This document shows positions 49,546 through 59,600 of a stretch of DNA of 64,000 bases, one piece after another. Each line of letters starts with the position of its first letter. The first letter of the stretch is position 1. Under the pieces are notes generated by a model. The model saw nothing but the letters and a program-made list of their open reading frames with translations. It made no database searches and was not told where the DNA came from. The stretch is from Hydrogenophilales bacterium (GTDB taxonomy: Bacteria > Pseudomonadota > Gammaproteobacteria > Burkholderiales > Thiobacillaceae): positions 124,001 to 188,000 of the forward strand of contig JACPYT010000015.1 of assembly GCA_016195805.1 (NCBI GenBank). The letters run 5' to 3'. Made by a program: the position numbers and the translations under genes.

Positions 49546-52500
49546 ATGATGGCGAACGCGACAGACAACCAACACGCCGGTCAGGAATTGCGGCGCGACA
49601 AGCGCTTCCAGGTCTCGCAGGCCGCCATCATCACGCAGCCGGGCTACACCGAGATCGCCTGCGAGATTCGCGATTTCTGCCAGGGCGGCCTGTTCCTCAA
49701 GTTCACCAACCCGGATGCGGCGATCACCGCGCTGGCCAAGCGCGCCGACGCGGCGGTGGAAATCGTCTTCACCCCGGTTTCGATCAATACCACCCAGACC
49801 TTCCGCGTGCCTGCACAGCTCAAGCGCCTGAGCCCGCTCGGGGTCGGGGTCGCATTTGCCCGCCAACCGGTCGATGCGCTGCGTGCGCTGCAAAGGCTGC
49901 GCATGGCGGGACACCGGCAAAAACTGGCCGCCCTGCCCGCCTCCACCGCACATCCCCAGTTACGCGAAGCCAGCACCACTCTGCTGAGCGAAACCCTGCT
50001 GCAGGTGCACGACCAGATCATGCGCAACCTGGGCGACAAGCTGAGTGCGGCAGCCGTGCAAGCCTCCGGCATAGCCGAACACAGCGGATTGCTGAGCGCC
50101 GTGCACGAATTCGCCAACCACGCGCCGGCGGTGCAGACTCGTTTTGTACAGGGCGTGCTCGATGCGCTGAAGCAGGCGCGGCCGGTACAAACGCAGGCCA
50201 CCCGCGACACCCTGGAGGGCGGACTGGCGCTGGTCGACGAGCTGGACTTCGAGGACTGGCTCGCCACCTCGAGCGAAGCCAACAAGCTGGAAGAGCAGTT
50301 CCGCGAGCAACTCTCGGACATCGAACCGCGCATCGGCCAGCTGTTCGGCTTTGCCTGCGATCACAGCAACAACCCCTTCGGCCCGGCGGTGATCGGCCAT
50401 GCCTACCGCGGCGCGCTGCAGGATGTACCCGTGCTGGCCCGTGCACGCCAGGTCGCCTACGCCACGTTGCGCGACGTGCTGGCCGAGCAGCTGGCGCCGC
50501 TGTATGCCGAACTGCTGGCCCTGCTGCCGGTCTCCGAGGCCGAGGTCGATCGACATCAACCCGTGTTGAAGCCACAGCCGCAGCACGAAGCCCCGCCGTC
50601 AGCCTCTGAAGCCGCCCCCATGCCGGCGACAGCATCCGCCCCCACTGCGTCGCCGCAACCGGGCACCCTCAGCCGCCTGACCGGCTCGCTGCTGGATTTC
50701 TTCCGTGGCCAGCCGGCATCCGCCCCCGCCGCGTCGGCGCCGATGGGCGCAACGGGAGCCGCTACAGGCAGCGCCATGCCGGGTTACGCCCCGCAAGGCC
50801 TGCCGGCTGGCGGTGGCGCGGGTCAACCCATGATGGCAGGTGCACCCAGCGTGGCGCATTCGCCGGTGCTGCAGCGCCTGGCTGCTGCCGGCGCGCTGCC
50901 GCCCACCGTCACCCACGAAATGCAGCGCTCGGTCGACATGTTCGGCGCGCTGTTCGACACCATGCACGCCGAGAAATCGGTCAGCGAAGGCATGCGGCCG
51001 TTCTTCCAGCAACTGGAAACCAGCCTCATCAAGCTGGCGATGTCCGACCCGCAGTTTCTGAGCTCGCCCGCCCATCCGGCGCACAAGGTTCTGAACACCC
51101 TCGACCGCATCAGCATGGTGGCGGGCGATGACGGCAAAATCACGGACGCGCGCCTGCTGCGGCTGATGAGCCGCTGGACCGACCGCATCAACGCCGAAGC
51201 CGACAAGAATCCGGGCGTGTTCGAAGAAGCGCGCACCCAGCTGGAACGCGTGGTCAAGCCGCTGCTGAACGAACGCGCCGCGCGCGTGTTCCGCCTGCAG
51301 GAAATGTGCGAGGGTCGCCAGAGCGCGGAAGTCTCCAAGCAGCGCATCCTGCGCGACCTGCTGGCACGGCTGGACGAGCGTGCGGTGCCCAATGCCGTCA
51401 TCGAACTGCTGAACGGCGGCTGGCGCAACGTGCTGCTGATGGCCGAGATGCGCCACGGCATCGACAGCGCGGAAGCGCGCGAGGCCTGGCAGGTGCTGCA
51501 GCTGCTGTGCACCTGGCTGGACGCGGATTCCGCCGAGCCGCCCAAGACGCCGCAGATCCAGACCCTGCTGCAGCACATCGACCAGGCCCTGACCCATGTG
51601 TGCGCCGACAAGTTCGCGCAGGACCGCATCGTCGACCAGCTCGCCGCCGCGCTGTTCGACGAAGGCAAGTCGAAGCAGCAGCACACGCCGATCGCCGCCC
51701 GCCTCGACGACGCCGCCAGCGAACCGCTCTCCGACGTGCAGGACAACCTGGCCGAACGCCTGCGCGTCGGCGACTGGCTGCAGTTCAAGTCGCTCGACGC
51801 CCCGCTCAACCTGATCTGGATCGGCGACCAGCCGCCGGTATACGTGTTCGCCAATTATCGCGGCATCAAGAAACTCGACCTCAAGCGCCAGGACCTGCTG
51901 CAGTCGCTGGAAGACGGCGCGGCGCAATGGACCGAAGACCTGGAGCTGCCGCTGATGGACCGTTCCTACAGCGCAATGATCCAGAAAATGCAACGCGACC
52001 TCTTGTGGCAGGCCTCGCACGACCCCGCCACCGGACTCCCCAACCGCAAGAGTTTCTTCCGCGCCATCCGCCGCAACTGGCTGCGCAGCCAAGCGGGGGA
52101 CGGCGGTTACGCCATCGGTGTGATCCAGTTCGACATCAGCCATCCCGCAGGTGAAGTTGCCGGGGTCGAGATCCGCACCCCCATCCTGCGCGATTATGCG
52201 CAGATCATCCCCACGCTGCTGCCGCCCAATGCACTGCTCGCACGGGCGGGCGAATCCGGCATCGCGTTCTGGATCGAGGCAGCCGGCCAGGCCTCGGCGC
52301 AGGCGCAGGCCGAGGCCCTGCTGCACGCAGTGACCGCCCAGGCCCAGGAAATCAACGGCACCCGCTACCGCGTGCAGGCCGCGGCCGGCCTGGCCTGGAC
52401 CCGCGACAGCATCAGCCCCGAAGCCTATTACGACAACGCCAACGCCGCCTGCGCACGCGCGCGCGAATCCGGCGTGTCCGTCCTGCCCTACAACAGCGAA

Positions 52501-53277
52501 GCCGAGGACAGCGGCATGCTGGCGCTGGCGGAATGGGCGCACGAACTGACCGCCATCCTCGCCAACAACCAGCTCAGCCTCAATTGCCAGCCGGTGGCCG
52601 CCGCGGCCGACGCCGCGCGTACCCCGCTGTATTACGAAGTGCTGTTGCACCCCACCGCAGAGGGCGAACGCAGCATCGCCACGCGCGACCTCATTGCCGT
52701 GGCCGAACGCCTGCAGCGCATCACCGAAATCGACCGCTGGGTGGTGCGCCACGTCCTGCATTGGATGCGCGCGCACACCGACACGCTCGCGCGGATCGGC
52801 GGACTGTCGATCAATCTGTCCGGGCAGTCGGTCACCAACCCGCTGTTCCTGAAGTACCTGCTGGCCGAACTGGCGCGCGGCGACCTCCCCGGCGACAAGC
52901 TGATATTCGAGATCAGCGAAGCCGATGCCGTCGAGGGCCATGCCCAGACCCAGCTGTTCATGCGCCAGCTGCAGCGCCACGGCTGCCGCTTCACCCTCGA
53001 CGAGTTTGGCGCCGGCACCAGTTCCTACACCAGCCTGAAGAGCATGAAGCTGGATTACCTGAAGCTCGACCGCACCCTGGTGCGCGAAATCGGCACCAGC
53101 ATGATCGACGAGGCGCTGGTGCGCTCGATTCTTGAAACGGGCAGCTTCCTCGGGATCAAGACGGTGGCGGGGTTTGTCGAGGATGCGGAGGCGCTGGCGA
53201 AGCTGGGGGAGATGGGGGTGGATTGTGTGCAGGGGTATTTGATCGGGGAGCCGAGGCCGCTGGAGACGCTGGCCTGA
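49546..53277 (+). CDS. PilZ-DUF1631-degenerate GGDEF-EAL protein
   Basis: 1243 residues in four parts. A PilZ-like domain opens it (about 15-115, RRDKRFQVSQAAIITQ). A long DUF1631 region spans about 135-790, including RLAAAGALPPTVTHEMQRSV and a Pro/Ala-rich linker. A GGDEF-type domain starts near 826 (DPATGLPNRKSFF), and an EAL-type domain runs from about 1020 to the end. The GGDEF site reads RAGESGIAF instead of GG(D/E)EF, and EAL is EVL with DEFG for DDFG. INLSGQSV, EISE and QGYLIGEP are kept. So cyclase activity is unlikely, while c-di-GMP binding remains possible. ATG at 49546 is chosen for the GGGAGAAG upstream; nearby GTG/ATG codons are alternatives. Confidence 0.9.
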   Translation: MMANATDNQHAGQELRRDKRFQVSQAAIITQPGYTEIACEIRDFCQGGLFLKFTNPDAAITALAKRADAAVEIVFTPVSINTTQTFRVPAQLKRLSPLGVGVAFARQPVDALRALQRLRMAGHRQKLAALPASTAHPQLREASTTLLSETLLQVHDQIMRNLGDKLSAAAVQASGIAEHSGLLSAVHEFANHAPAVQTRFVQGVLDALKQARPVQTQATRDTLEGGLALVDELDFEDWLATSSEANKLEEQFREQLSDIEPRIGQLFGFACDHSNNPFGPAVIGHAYRGALQDVPVLARARQVAYATLRDVLAEQLAPLYAELLALLPVSEAEVDRHQPVLKPQPQHEAPPSASEAAPMPATASAPTASPQPGTLSRLTGSLLDFFRGQPASAPAASAPMGATGAATGSAMPGYAPQGLPAGGGAGQPMMAGAPSVAHSPVLQRLAAAGALPPTVTHEMQRSVDMFGALFDTMHAEKSVSEGMRPFFQQLETSLIKLAMSDPQFLSSPAHPAHKVLNTLDRISMVAGDDGKITDARLLRLMSRWTDRINAEADKNPGVFEEARTQLERVVKPLLNERAARVFRLQEMCEGRQSAEVSKQRILRDLLARLDERAVPNAVIELLNGGWRNVLLMAEMRHGIDSAEAREAWQVLQLLCTWLDADSAEPPKTPQIQTLLQHIDQALTHVCADKFAQDRIVDQLAAALFDEGKSKQQHTPIAARLDDAASEPLSDVQDNLAERLRVGDWLQFKSLDAPLNLIWIGDQPPVYVFANYRGIKKLDLKRQDLLQSLEDGAAQWTEDLELPLMDRSYSAMIQKMQRDLLWQASHDPATGLPNRKSFFRAIRRNWLRSQAGDGGYAIGVIQFDISHPAGEVAGVEIRTPILRDYAQIIPTLLPPNALLARAGESGIAFWIEAAGQASAQAQAEALLHAVTAQAQEINGTRYRVQAAAGLAWTRDSISPEAYYDNANAACARARESGVSVLPYNSEAEDSGMLALAEWAHELTAILANNQLSLNCQPVAAAADAARTPLYYEVLLHPTAEGERSIATRDLIAVAERLQRITEIDRWVVRHVLHWMRAHTDTLARIGGLSINLSGQSVTNPLFLKYLLAELARGDLPGDKLIFEISEADAVEGHAQTQLFMRQLQRHGCRFTLDEFGAGTSSYTSLKSMKLDYLKLDRTLVREIGTSMIDEALVRSILETGSFLGIKTVAGFVEDAEALAKLGEMGVDCVQGYLIGEPRPLETLA

Positions 53278-53282
53278 GGCCT

Positions 53283-53480
53283 TGCCTCAAGCGGCTGTCA
53301 TTGCGAGGCGCGCAGCGGCGAAGCATACGATTCCACATGCACTTTAGTGCGTAGTGGATCGGAGTCCTTTAGGGCAATCCAGTGAATGCTCGCATGCTGC
53401 AGTTCGCGTAGCACTCAGCTTTCAGCACCGTTCGTGCTGAGCTTGTCGAAGCACTGTCGATAGTAGACGGGATATTCGCA
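53283..53480. repeat. short intergenic repeats of common proteobacterial type
   Basis: About 200 bases after the DUF1631 gene contain GTCATTGCGAGGCGCGCAGC with a nearby GCAATCC, and a GTTCGTGCTGAGCTTGTCGA segment. Both resemble dispersed intergenic repeats seen across proteobacteria. No gene is visible. Confidence 0.6.
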
Positions 53481-53482
53481 AG

Positions 53483-54088
53483 ACTGCTGACCGTTGGCCG
53501 GGGGTAGCCCGGCAGCTAGTCACTTTTCTTGTCTCGCCAAGAAAAGTAACCAAAAGAAGGCGACCCCGACAGCCCCGAATTCCCGAAAATCGAGCCCGTC
53601 GAACGGGCGGCGAAGAACTCGCCCCGCCTTGCTATTTTTAATTGGTTTTTTGTGAGCTGGGCTCAAACACCTTCGCCGCTGATCCGCCCGGCAGGCTCGA
53701 TTTCCGGCGGGACTGTGAGGGGAAAATCAAAACCAGGTCCGTGATGACAGGGCGGTTTGAGTAACCCCGAGGACGCAACAGCCCCACTGCGAAGCATTCG
53801 ATCAGATTTGCAACGGTTGCGCATTGGCAAACTGGTTTTGACTTTTCTCCCCTTACGGACCCGCCGAAGATCAAGTGCGGCGGGTGGATCAGCGGCAAAG
53901 GTGTTTGAGCCCCGCTCACAAAAATAAAATCAGCCCAGCAAAAGCGGGGCGAGTTCTTTGCCGCCCACCCGACGCGCTTGATCTTCGGGAATTCGGGGAT
54001 GTCGGGGTGCCCTTCTTTTGGTTCCTTTTCTTGGGCAAGCAAGAAAAGGGACTTGCCGCCGGGCAACCCCCGGCCAACAGTCAGCAGT
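53483..54088. repeat. 606-base giant palindrome
   Basis: Arms of about 254 bases, 53483-53736 and 53832-54088, are complementary along almost their whole length, with a centre of about 95 bases. Recognisable pairs include CCGAATTCCCGAA, CAAAAGAAGG and GAAGAACTCGCCCCGC on both sides. Small frames inside are by-products of the symmetry. It lies between two convergent genes (a c-di-GMP-type protein and tldD) and is related in style, not closely in sequence, to the repeat at 12486-12903. Confidence 0.88.
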
Positions 54089-54148
54089 TAAGCTCATGTA
54101 GGGCGCAATAACCAAAGGGCATTGCGCCGCATTTTCAATAAGCCGGCT

Positions 54149-55621
54149 TTACGCCGTCCCGCCCACCGTCAACCCATCAATCCGCAACGTCGGCTGCCCC
54201 ACGCCGACCGGCACGCTCTGCCCTTCCTTGCCGCACGTTCCCACACCCGAATCCATCTCCATGTCGTTGCCGATCATGCTCACACGCGTCAGAGCGTCGG
54301 GGCCGTTGCCGATCAGGGTGGCGCCTTTCACGGGATAGGTGATCTTGCCGTCTTCGATCATGTAGGCCTCGGCGGCGGAGAAGACGAATTTGCCGCTGGT
54401 GATGTCGACCTGGCCGCCGCCGAAGTTGACGGCGTAGAGGCCGTTCTTCACCGAGGCGATGATTTCGTGGGGGTTCTTGTCGCCGCCGAGCATGAGGGTG
54501 TTGGTCATGCGCGGCATGGTGAGGTGGGCGTACGACTCGCGGCGTGCGTTGCCGGTGATGGGCATGCCCATCAGGCGCGCGTTCATCATGTCCTGCATGT
54601 AGCCGGTGAGGATGCCGTCTTCGATCAGGGGGGTGCGCTGGGTGGGGTTGCCTTCGTCGTCGACGTTGAGCGAACCGCGTCTGAGCGGGATGGTGCCGTC
54701 GTCAATGACGGTGACGCCGGGTGCCGCGACACGCTCGCCGATGCGGCCGGAGAAGGCCGAGCTGCCCTTGCGGTTGAAGTCGCCTTCGAGACCGTGGCCG
54801 ATGGCTTCGTGCAGCAGGATGCCGGGCCAGCCTGAACCGAGGACGACGGTCATGGTGCCGGCGGGCGCGGGGCGGGCGTCGAGGTTGACCATGGCCTGGT
54901 GCACGGCCTGGCGCGCGTATTTTTCGAGGATGTCGTCGGTGAAGTAGCTGTAGTCGAAGCGGCCGCCGCCGCCGCCGCTGCCCTGTTCGCGGCGGCCGTC
55001 CTGTTCTGCGATGACCTGCAGCGACAGGCGCACCAGCGGGCGCACGTCGGCGGCGAGATGGCCGTCGGAACGCGCGACGAAGATGACTTCGTATTCGGAG
55101 GCGAGGCTCGCCATCACCTGGATGACGCGCGGGTCCATGGCGCGCGCCTTCTTCTCCAGGCGCTCCAGCAGCGCGACCTTGTCGGCGTCGGCCAGCGAGA
55201 CCAGCGGGTCGACCGCGTTGTACAGCACGCGGCCCTCGCCGCGCTGCACCATGCCGAAGCTGCGGTGCTGGCCGGCACGCGCGATCGCGCGGGTGGCGTC
55301 GGCGGCGGCGCCGAGCGCATCGAGGCTGATGTCGTCGGAATAGGCGAAGGCGGTTTTTTCCCCCGAAATCGCGCGCACGCCGACGCCCTGGTCGATGTTG
55401 AAGCTGCCGGATTTGACCTGGCCTTCTTCCAGGCTCCAGCCTTCGGAACGGCTGTACTGGAAATACAGGTCGGCGTAGTCGACGTCGTGGGTGAGCAGGC
55501 GGCCGAACACCGGCGCCAGCTTGTCGGCGTCGAGCCCGTTCGGCGTCAGGAGCGTCGCCTCGGCTGAATGGAACAACTGCTCGGCGGTCTGGATGGGTAC
55601 GAAGGCGTCGGTGGGATTCAT
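54149..55621 (-). CDS. tldD: metalloprotease TldD
   Basis: 490 residues. TldD and its partner TldE/PmbA form a heterodimeric zinc protease that matures peptides such as microcin B17 and CcdA. The HExxxH-type motif is [12 protein letters not shown] near residue 265, and [19 protein letters not shown] closes the protein. An N-terminal [18 protein letters not shown] is typical. The partner gene pmbA is not in the window. It runs 18 bases after the hydrolase gene on the same strand. Confidence 0.96.
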   Translation of the reverse strand: MNPTDAFVPIQTAEQLFHSAEATLLTPNGLDADKLAPVFGRLLTHDVDYADLYFQYSRSEGWSLEEGQVKSGSFNIDQGVGVRAISGEKTAFAYSDDISLDALGAAADATRAIARAGQHRSFGMVQRGEGRVLYNAVDPLVSLADADKVALLERLEKKARAMDPRVIQVMASLASEYEVIFVARSDGHLAADVRPLVRLSLQVIAEQDGRREQGSGGGGGRFDYSYFTDDILEKYARQAVHQAMVNLDARPAPAGTMTVVLGSGWPGILLHEAIGHGLEGDFNRKGSSAFSGRIGERVAAPGVTVIDDGTIPLRRGSLNVDDEGNPTQRTPLIEDGILTGYMQDMMNARLMGMPITGNARRESYAHLTMPRMTNTLMLGGDKNPHEIIASVKNGLYAVNFGGGQVDITSGKFVFSAAEAYMIEDGKITYPVKGATLIGNGPDALTRVSMIGNDMEMDSGVGTCGKEGQSVPVGVGQPTLRIDGLTVGGTA

Positions 55622-55639
55622 GATGTGTCCTGGCTGGCT

Positions 55640-56605
55640 TTACTTGTGGGCAGGTGCGCCCCCGTTCGGGGATGAGCGCTTGGCGACCGTGCGGCGCTCG
55701 ACCACGTCGACCTGGATCTGCTGGCACTGGATGAAGCGGTGCTGCAGCGCGGGCAGGCTCTTCCTGAGGCTGGCCTGGTAGGCCGGGTTGATGTTGGCGA
55801 TGACGACGCCCGAGCCGCGCGGCAGGCGGTCGAGCACCACGCCCCACGGGTCGACGATCATGCTGTCGCCGTGGGTTTCGCGGCCCGACAGATGGTAGCC
55901 GCCCTGCGCCGGCGCGACCACGTAGGCGAGGTTCTCGATCGCGCGCGCGCGGATCAGCGTCTCGAAATGCGCGCGTCCGGTGGTGGCGGTGAACGCCGAC
56001 GGCACCACGACGATGTCGACGTCGGGCATGGCGCGGTACAGTTCGGGGAAGCGCAGGTCGTAGCAGATCGACAGGCCGATGCGGCCGAACGGGCTGTTGA
56101 CGACGACCACCCTGTCGCCCGGCTCGATCAGCTTGGCTTCCTGGTAGCGCTCGTTGCCGAGGTCGAGGCCGAACAGGTGGATCTTGTCGTAGCGCGCCAC
56201 CTGCTTGCCGCGCTCGTCGTACACCAGGCAGCTGTTGCGCACCTTGTTCGCCGCGCCGGCTTCCAGCGGCACCGAGCCGCCGACCAGCCAGATATGGTGC
56301 TTCTTCGCCATGCGTGCGAGGAAGGACTGGATCGGGCCGTGGCCTTCGGCTTCGCGCACCTTCACCACGTCGGCATCCTTCATCCCCATGATGCAGAAGA
56401 ATTCCGGCAGCACGATCAGCCGCGCGCCCGCCTCGACCGCCAGTTCGATCAGCCGTTCGGCCTCGGCCAGATTAGCCGGGACGTTGGGGCCCGATGCCAT
56501 CTGGATGGCCGCCACACGCACGGTGCCCGCCTGCGGGGCCGGCTTCTTGACTTGTGCCCCCTTGGAACGGGCAACGGTGGTTTTAGCGGGTTTTCTTGTC
56601 GTCAT
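55640..56605 (-). CDS. carbon-nitrogen hydrolase (Nit2/omega-amidase-like)
   Basis: 321 residues in the nitrilase superfamily with the catalytic triad Glu in VLPEFFCIMG, Lys in YDKIHLFGLD and Cys in GLSICYDLRFPEL. An N-terminal Lys/Pro-rich extension of about 27 residues precedes the hydrolase domain. Members of this branch often remove deaminated glutathione or omega-amides, and bacterial copies are commonly found next to yhdP and tldD, as here. ATG at 56605 is chosen; a GTG 15 bases upstream would overlap yhdP. Confidence 0.93.
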   Translation of the reverse strand: MTTRKPAKTTVARSKGAQVKKPAPQAGTVRVAAIQMASGPNVPANLAEAERLIELAVEAGARLIVLPEFFCIMGMKDADVVKVREAEGHGPIQSFLARMAKKHHIWLVGGSVPLEAGAANKVRNSCLVYDERGKQVARYDKIHLFGLDLGNERYQEAKLIEPGDRVVVVNSPFGRIGLSICYDLRFPELYRAMPDVDIVVVPSAFTATTGRAHFETLIRARAIENLAYVVAPAQGGYHLSGRETHGDSMIVDPWGVVLDRLPRGSGVVIANINPAYQASLRKSLPALQHRFIQCQQIQVDVVERRTVAKRSSPNGGAPAHK

Positions 56606-56620
56606 GGTCGGGTTCCACAA

Positions 56621-59600
56621 TCAGGGTTCGGACACTGGATTTTCAGTTTTGGCCTTCGTCTTGGACAGTCGCTGGACGTCGGGAGCCTGCCACGCGCCGG
56701 TCACCATGTATTCCTGGCTGATGACCTCCTCGATCGGATCGCGCAACAGCTTTTGCGCGGCCAGCGCGCCCACCCCGGCCAACGGCCCGCCGAGCAGGGC
56801 ACCGGCCACGGCCACGCCTTCGGACAGTTTCGGGATCACTTTCACCCGCAGCTGCACGGTTTCCTGGTTGAGGTCGGCAAGGCCCGACATGTTGACCTTG
56901 GCTGCCGGCCCGCGCATCTTGAAATCGTCGCTGTAGACCACGCCGCGCGCAATCCGTAGCGTGGCGCCGATATCGTCGAAGGCATAGCCCTCATTGAAGA
57001 TATCACGGAAATCGAAGTTCAACCGGCGCGGCAGCGATTGCAGGCTCAACACGCCGAGCAGCTTGCCGGCACCGGGATCGATCTTGAGGAACTGTCCGCT
57101 CTTCGCCTTGAAATCGAGCTGCCCCGCCAGCGTGGACAACGCGAAATCGGCAGGCGAACCTTCCCAGGTGGCGTTGCCCTGGATGTCGGCGGTCCCGCGT
57201 TTGAGCGTATCGGGATAGCCGAAGCGCGCCAGCATCTTGCCCGCATCGAGCACATCCAGGCTCAGGTCGGCACGGGTTTCGCCCGTACCGCTGTCACGCC
57301 ACAGGCCGCTCATGCGGAACACGCTGTCGGGATGCGTCAACTGCAGGCTGTCGATCATCAGCCCTTGCGGCGCGCCGTGTGCCACGGCTTCCAGCCGTCC
57401 GAGCGCACGGTCCTGCAGCCGGAAATCGTCCACCGTCACGTCCAGCATCGGGAAATCCGAGGCTTTCATGTTGAGGCCCGCTTCCGTGCCGGCAGGCGGC
57501 AGCCGGGCTGGAATGGTCAATTCCCTGAACTGCGCCGACACCCGCGCAGGCTGGTCCCCTGCCGGGCGATAGGTGAGTACGCCATTCACGCCACGTCCGC
57601 TCACCTGGGTGCGCAACAGCCCGCCGCGGGTGCGCCCCTGCAGGCGCACATCCGAGTAGCGCCGCCCCATCAGGTCGAAGGCGTCGAAGCTCAGGTCGAT
57701 CGCCGACAGCGGCAAGGTCTGGCCGCTGTCGCCGCCAGGCAACAAGCCCATCCAGCCCGAGATATCCAGGCCGCGCCCGCTGCCGGCCAGTCGCAGCCCC
57801 GGTTCTCCAGGCATCACGGCCCGCCCGCCGAAACGGATCTCGCCCCGGCCGAAGCGCCCGTCTGCCGTGCTGCGCCAGATTGCGCCCACGATCTTGCCGA
57901 GTTGCACTTCGTGCAATGGGCCGTCGCTGAGCGGCTGGCTGGTCGCCACCAGCGGCAGCGGTTGCGCAGCCGCTTTTGCCAGCGGCGCCGGCAGGCTGCT
58001 GCCCAGCCCGACCAGGTCGGACTCGACACGGATGCGCTCGCCCACCGGCTCCAGATCGAGCTGGCCGCGCCATGCCGCCTGTCCCGACAATTGATCCTTC
58101 CACGCAGCGCCGAGCCAGGCGGTCAGGCCCGTCGCCGTGGCACGCCCCTGCGCCAGAATCTGCACCTGACCGGCACGGGTCTGCGTGTCGACGCGCAGCG
58201 GGCCGCCGAGAAACTGCGCGGCGATGTTTTTCGCGCTCAGGCTGTTCCCGGTGAAATTGATGTCGCCACGCACCTGGTCCAGCCGCGGCAGGGCGGGCGG
58301 CAGCAAGGTATCCCCCTGAAACGACAGGCGACCGGCCAGCGTGGTGTCGTGGCTGCGGCGCAGCGGTATCTGCAGGCTGAGAGCGAGTTTCATCGGCCCG
58401 CTGCCGGCCAGCGTGTCGGTGAAACCGTGCAGCCGCCCGCCGACCGGGCTCGTGTTGGCGAAGCGGATGAAGTCCTGGACGGGGCCATTGGCCTGGCCAT
58501 CGACGCGCAGTTGCTCGTCGTGATGCAGCAGGTCCGGGATCACGGCCTTCACTTGCGACAAGGTCGCGCCGTAAATCCGCGCCTGGCTGGAGGTCACCTC
58601 CATCGTCCTGCCCTGGAACAGCAGGCGCGCCCGGATGCCGTCGATGCGCGGCCAGCCCGGCACATAGTCGATCACGCCATCCTGCACCTGCGCGTCGACG
58701 CGGAACACGCCATTGCCCCGGTCAAACGGAAATTGCGTCAGGTCGCCTTTCAGGTTCAGCTGCATATCGTCGGAATGCCCGGTCACCACCGCCTGTTTCA
58801 CCCAATTGACCGTGAGGTCGCCGACCTGCTTCGGCAGGTAGCGGTACACCGCCGTGCCGTCGGCGCGGCTCAGGTGCGCCGTCAGATCGATGACGCCGCG
58901 CTGGCCCGGGATCAGTTCATAGAAACCCTTCGCCGTACCGGCCATGTCCGGGTTGGCGAATGCCAGGTCGCCCAGCGTCAGGCGGTGGCCGCGCGACGTT
59001 TTTGCCCATTTGCCGCGCGCATGCAGACTGTCGATCGCGAACGAAGGTTCGCGGAACAGGCCGGGCAGACTCAGTTTCATCTGCTGCGAATCGATCTCGA
59101 ACACGCCGGCGCGCGCATCGCCCTCGATCCGTCCGCTCAGGTTGCTCAGGCCCGGCTGGTTATCGACCGCCGTCACGCCCAGCCCGCTGAAGTGGGCGGC
59201 GACGCTGAAATTATTCAGCCCGGGCTGCGCGCCGTCCCAGCGAAACCGCAACAGGTCGAAGTGGCCTTGCGGCTGCAGGGTTTGCAGGCGCGCACGCAGG
59301 GCCTCGTCCATCGGCAGGCTCGGCAGAAGCGCTTGCCAGCCGCCCAGGCTGAGCGCCTGGGCCGTGATTTCGTGTGACGTGCCCCCCCACGACACGCCCG
59401 CATTGAACGGTGCGCCCAGGGGCGCGCCCGGGCGGGCCACCCGCAGATTTTCAAATGCCACGCGCTGTCCTTCCGGGCCGCGCTGCCACATCGCCTGGCC
59501 ACGTACCTGCGCCAGCCGCAACGCAGGCAGGCCGTCACCCAACACCGCTGCGACGTCATGCAGTTCAAGCGCGGCCGTCACGCCGACCAGCGCGCCGCGC

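Noticed and set aside
53638-54066. 142-codon frame inside the giant palindrome
   Set aside because: By-product of the inverted repeat; no family and no ribosome site.
57038-59377. Long open frame antisense to yhdP
   Set aside because: Shadow of a real gene; no ribosome site and no recognisable domain.
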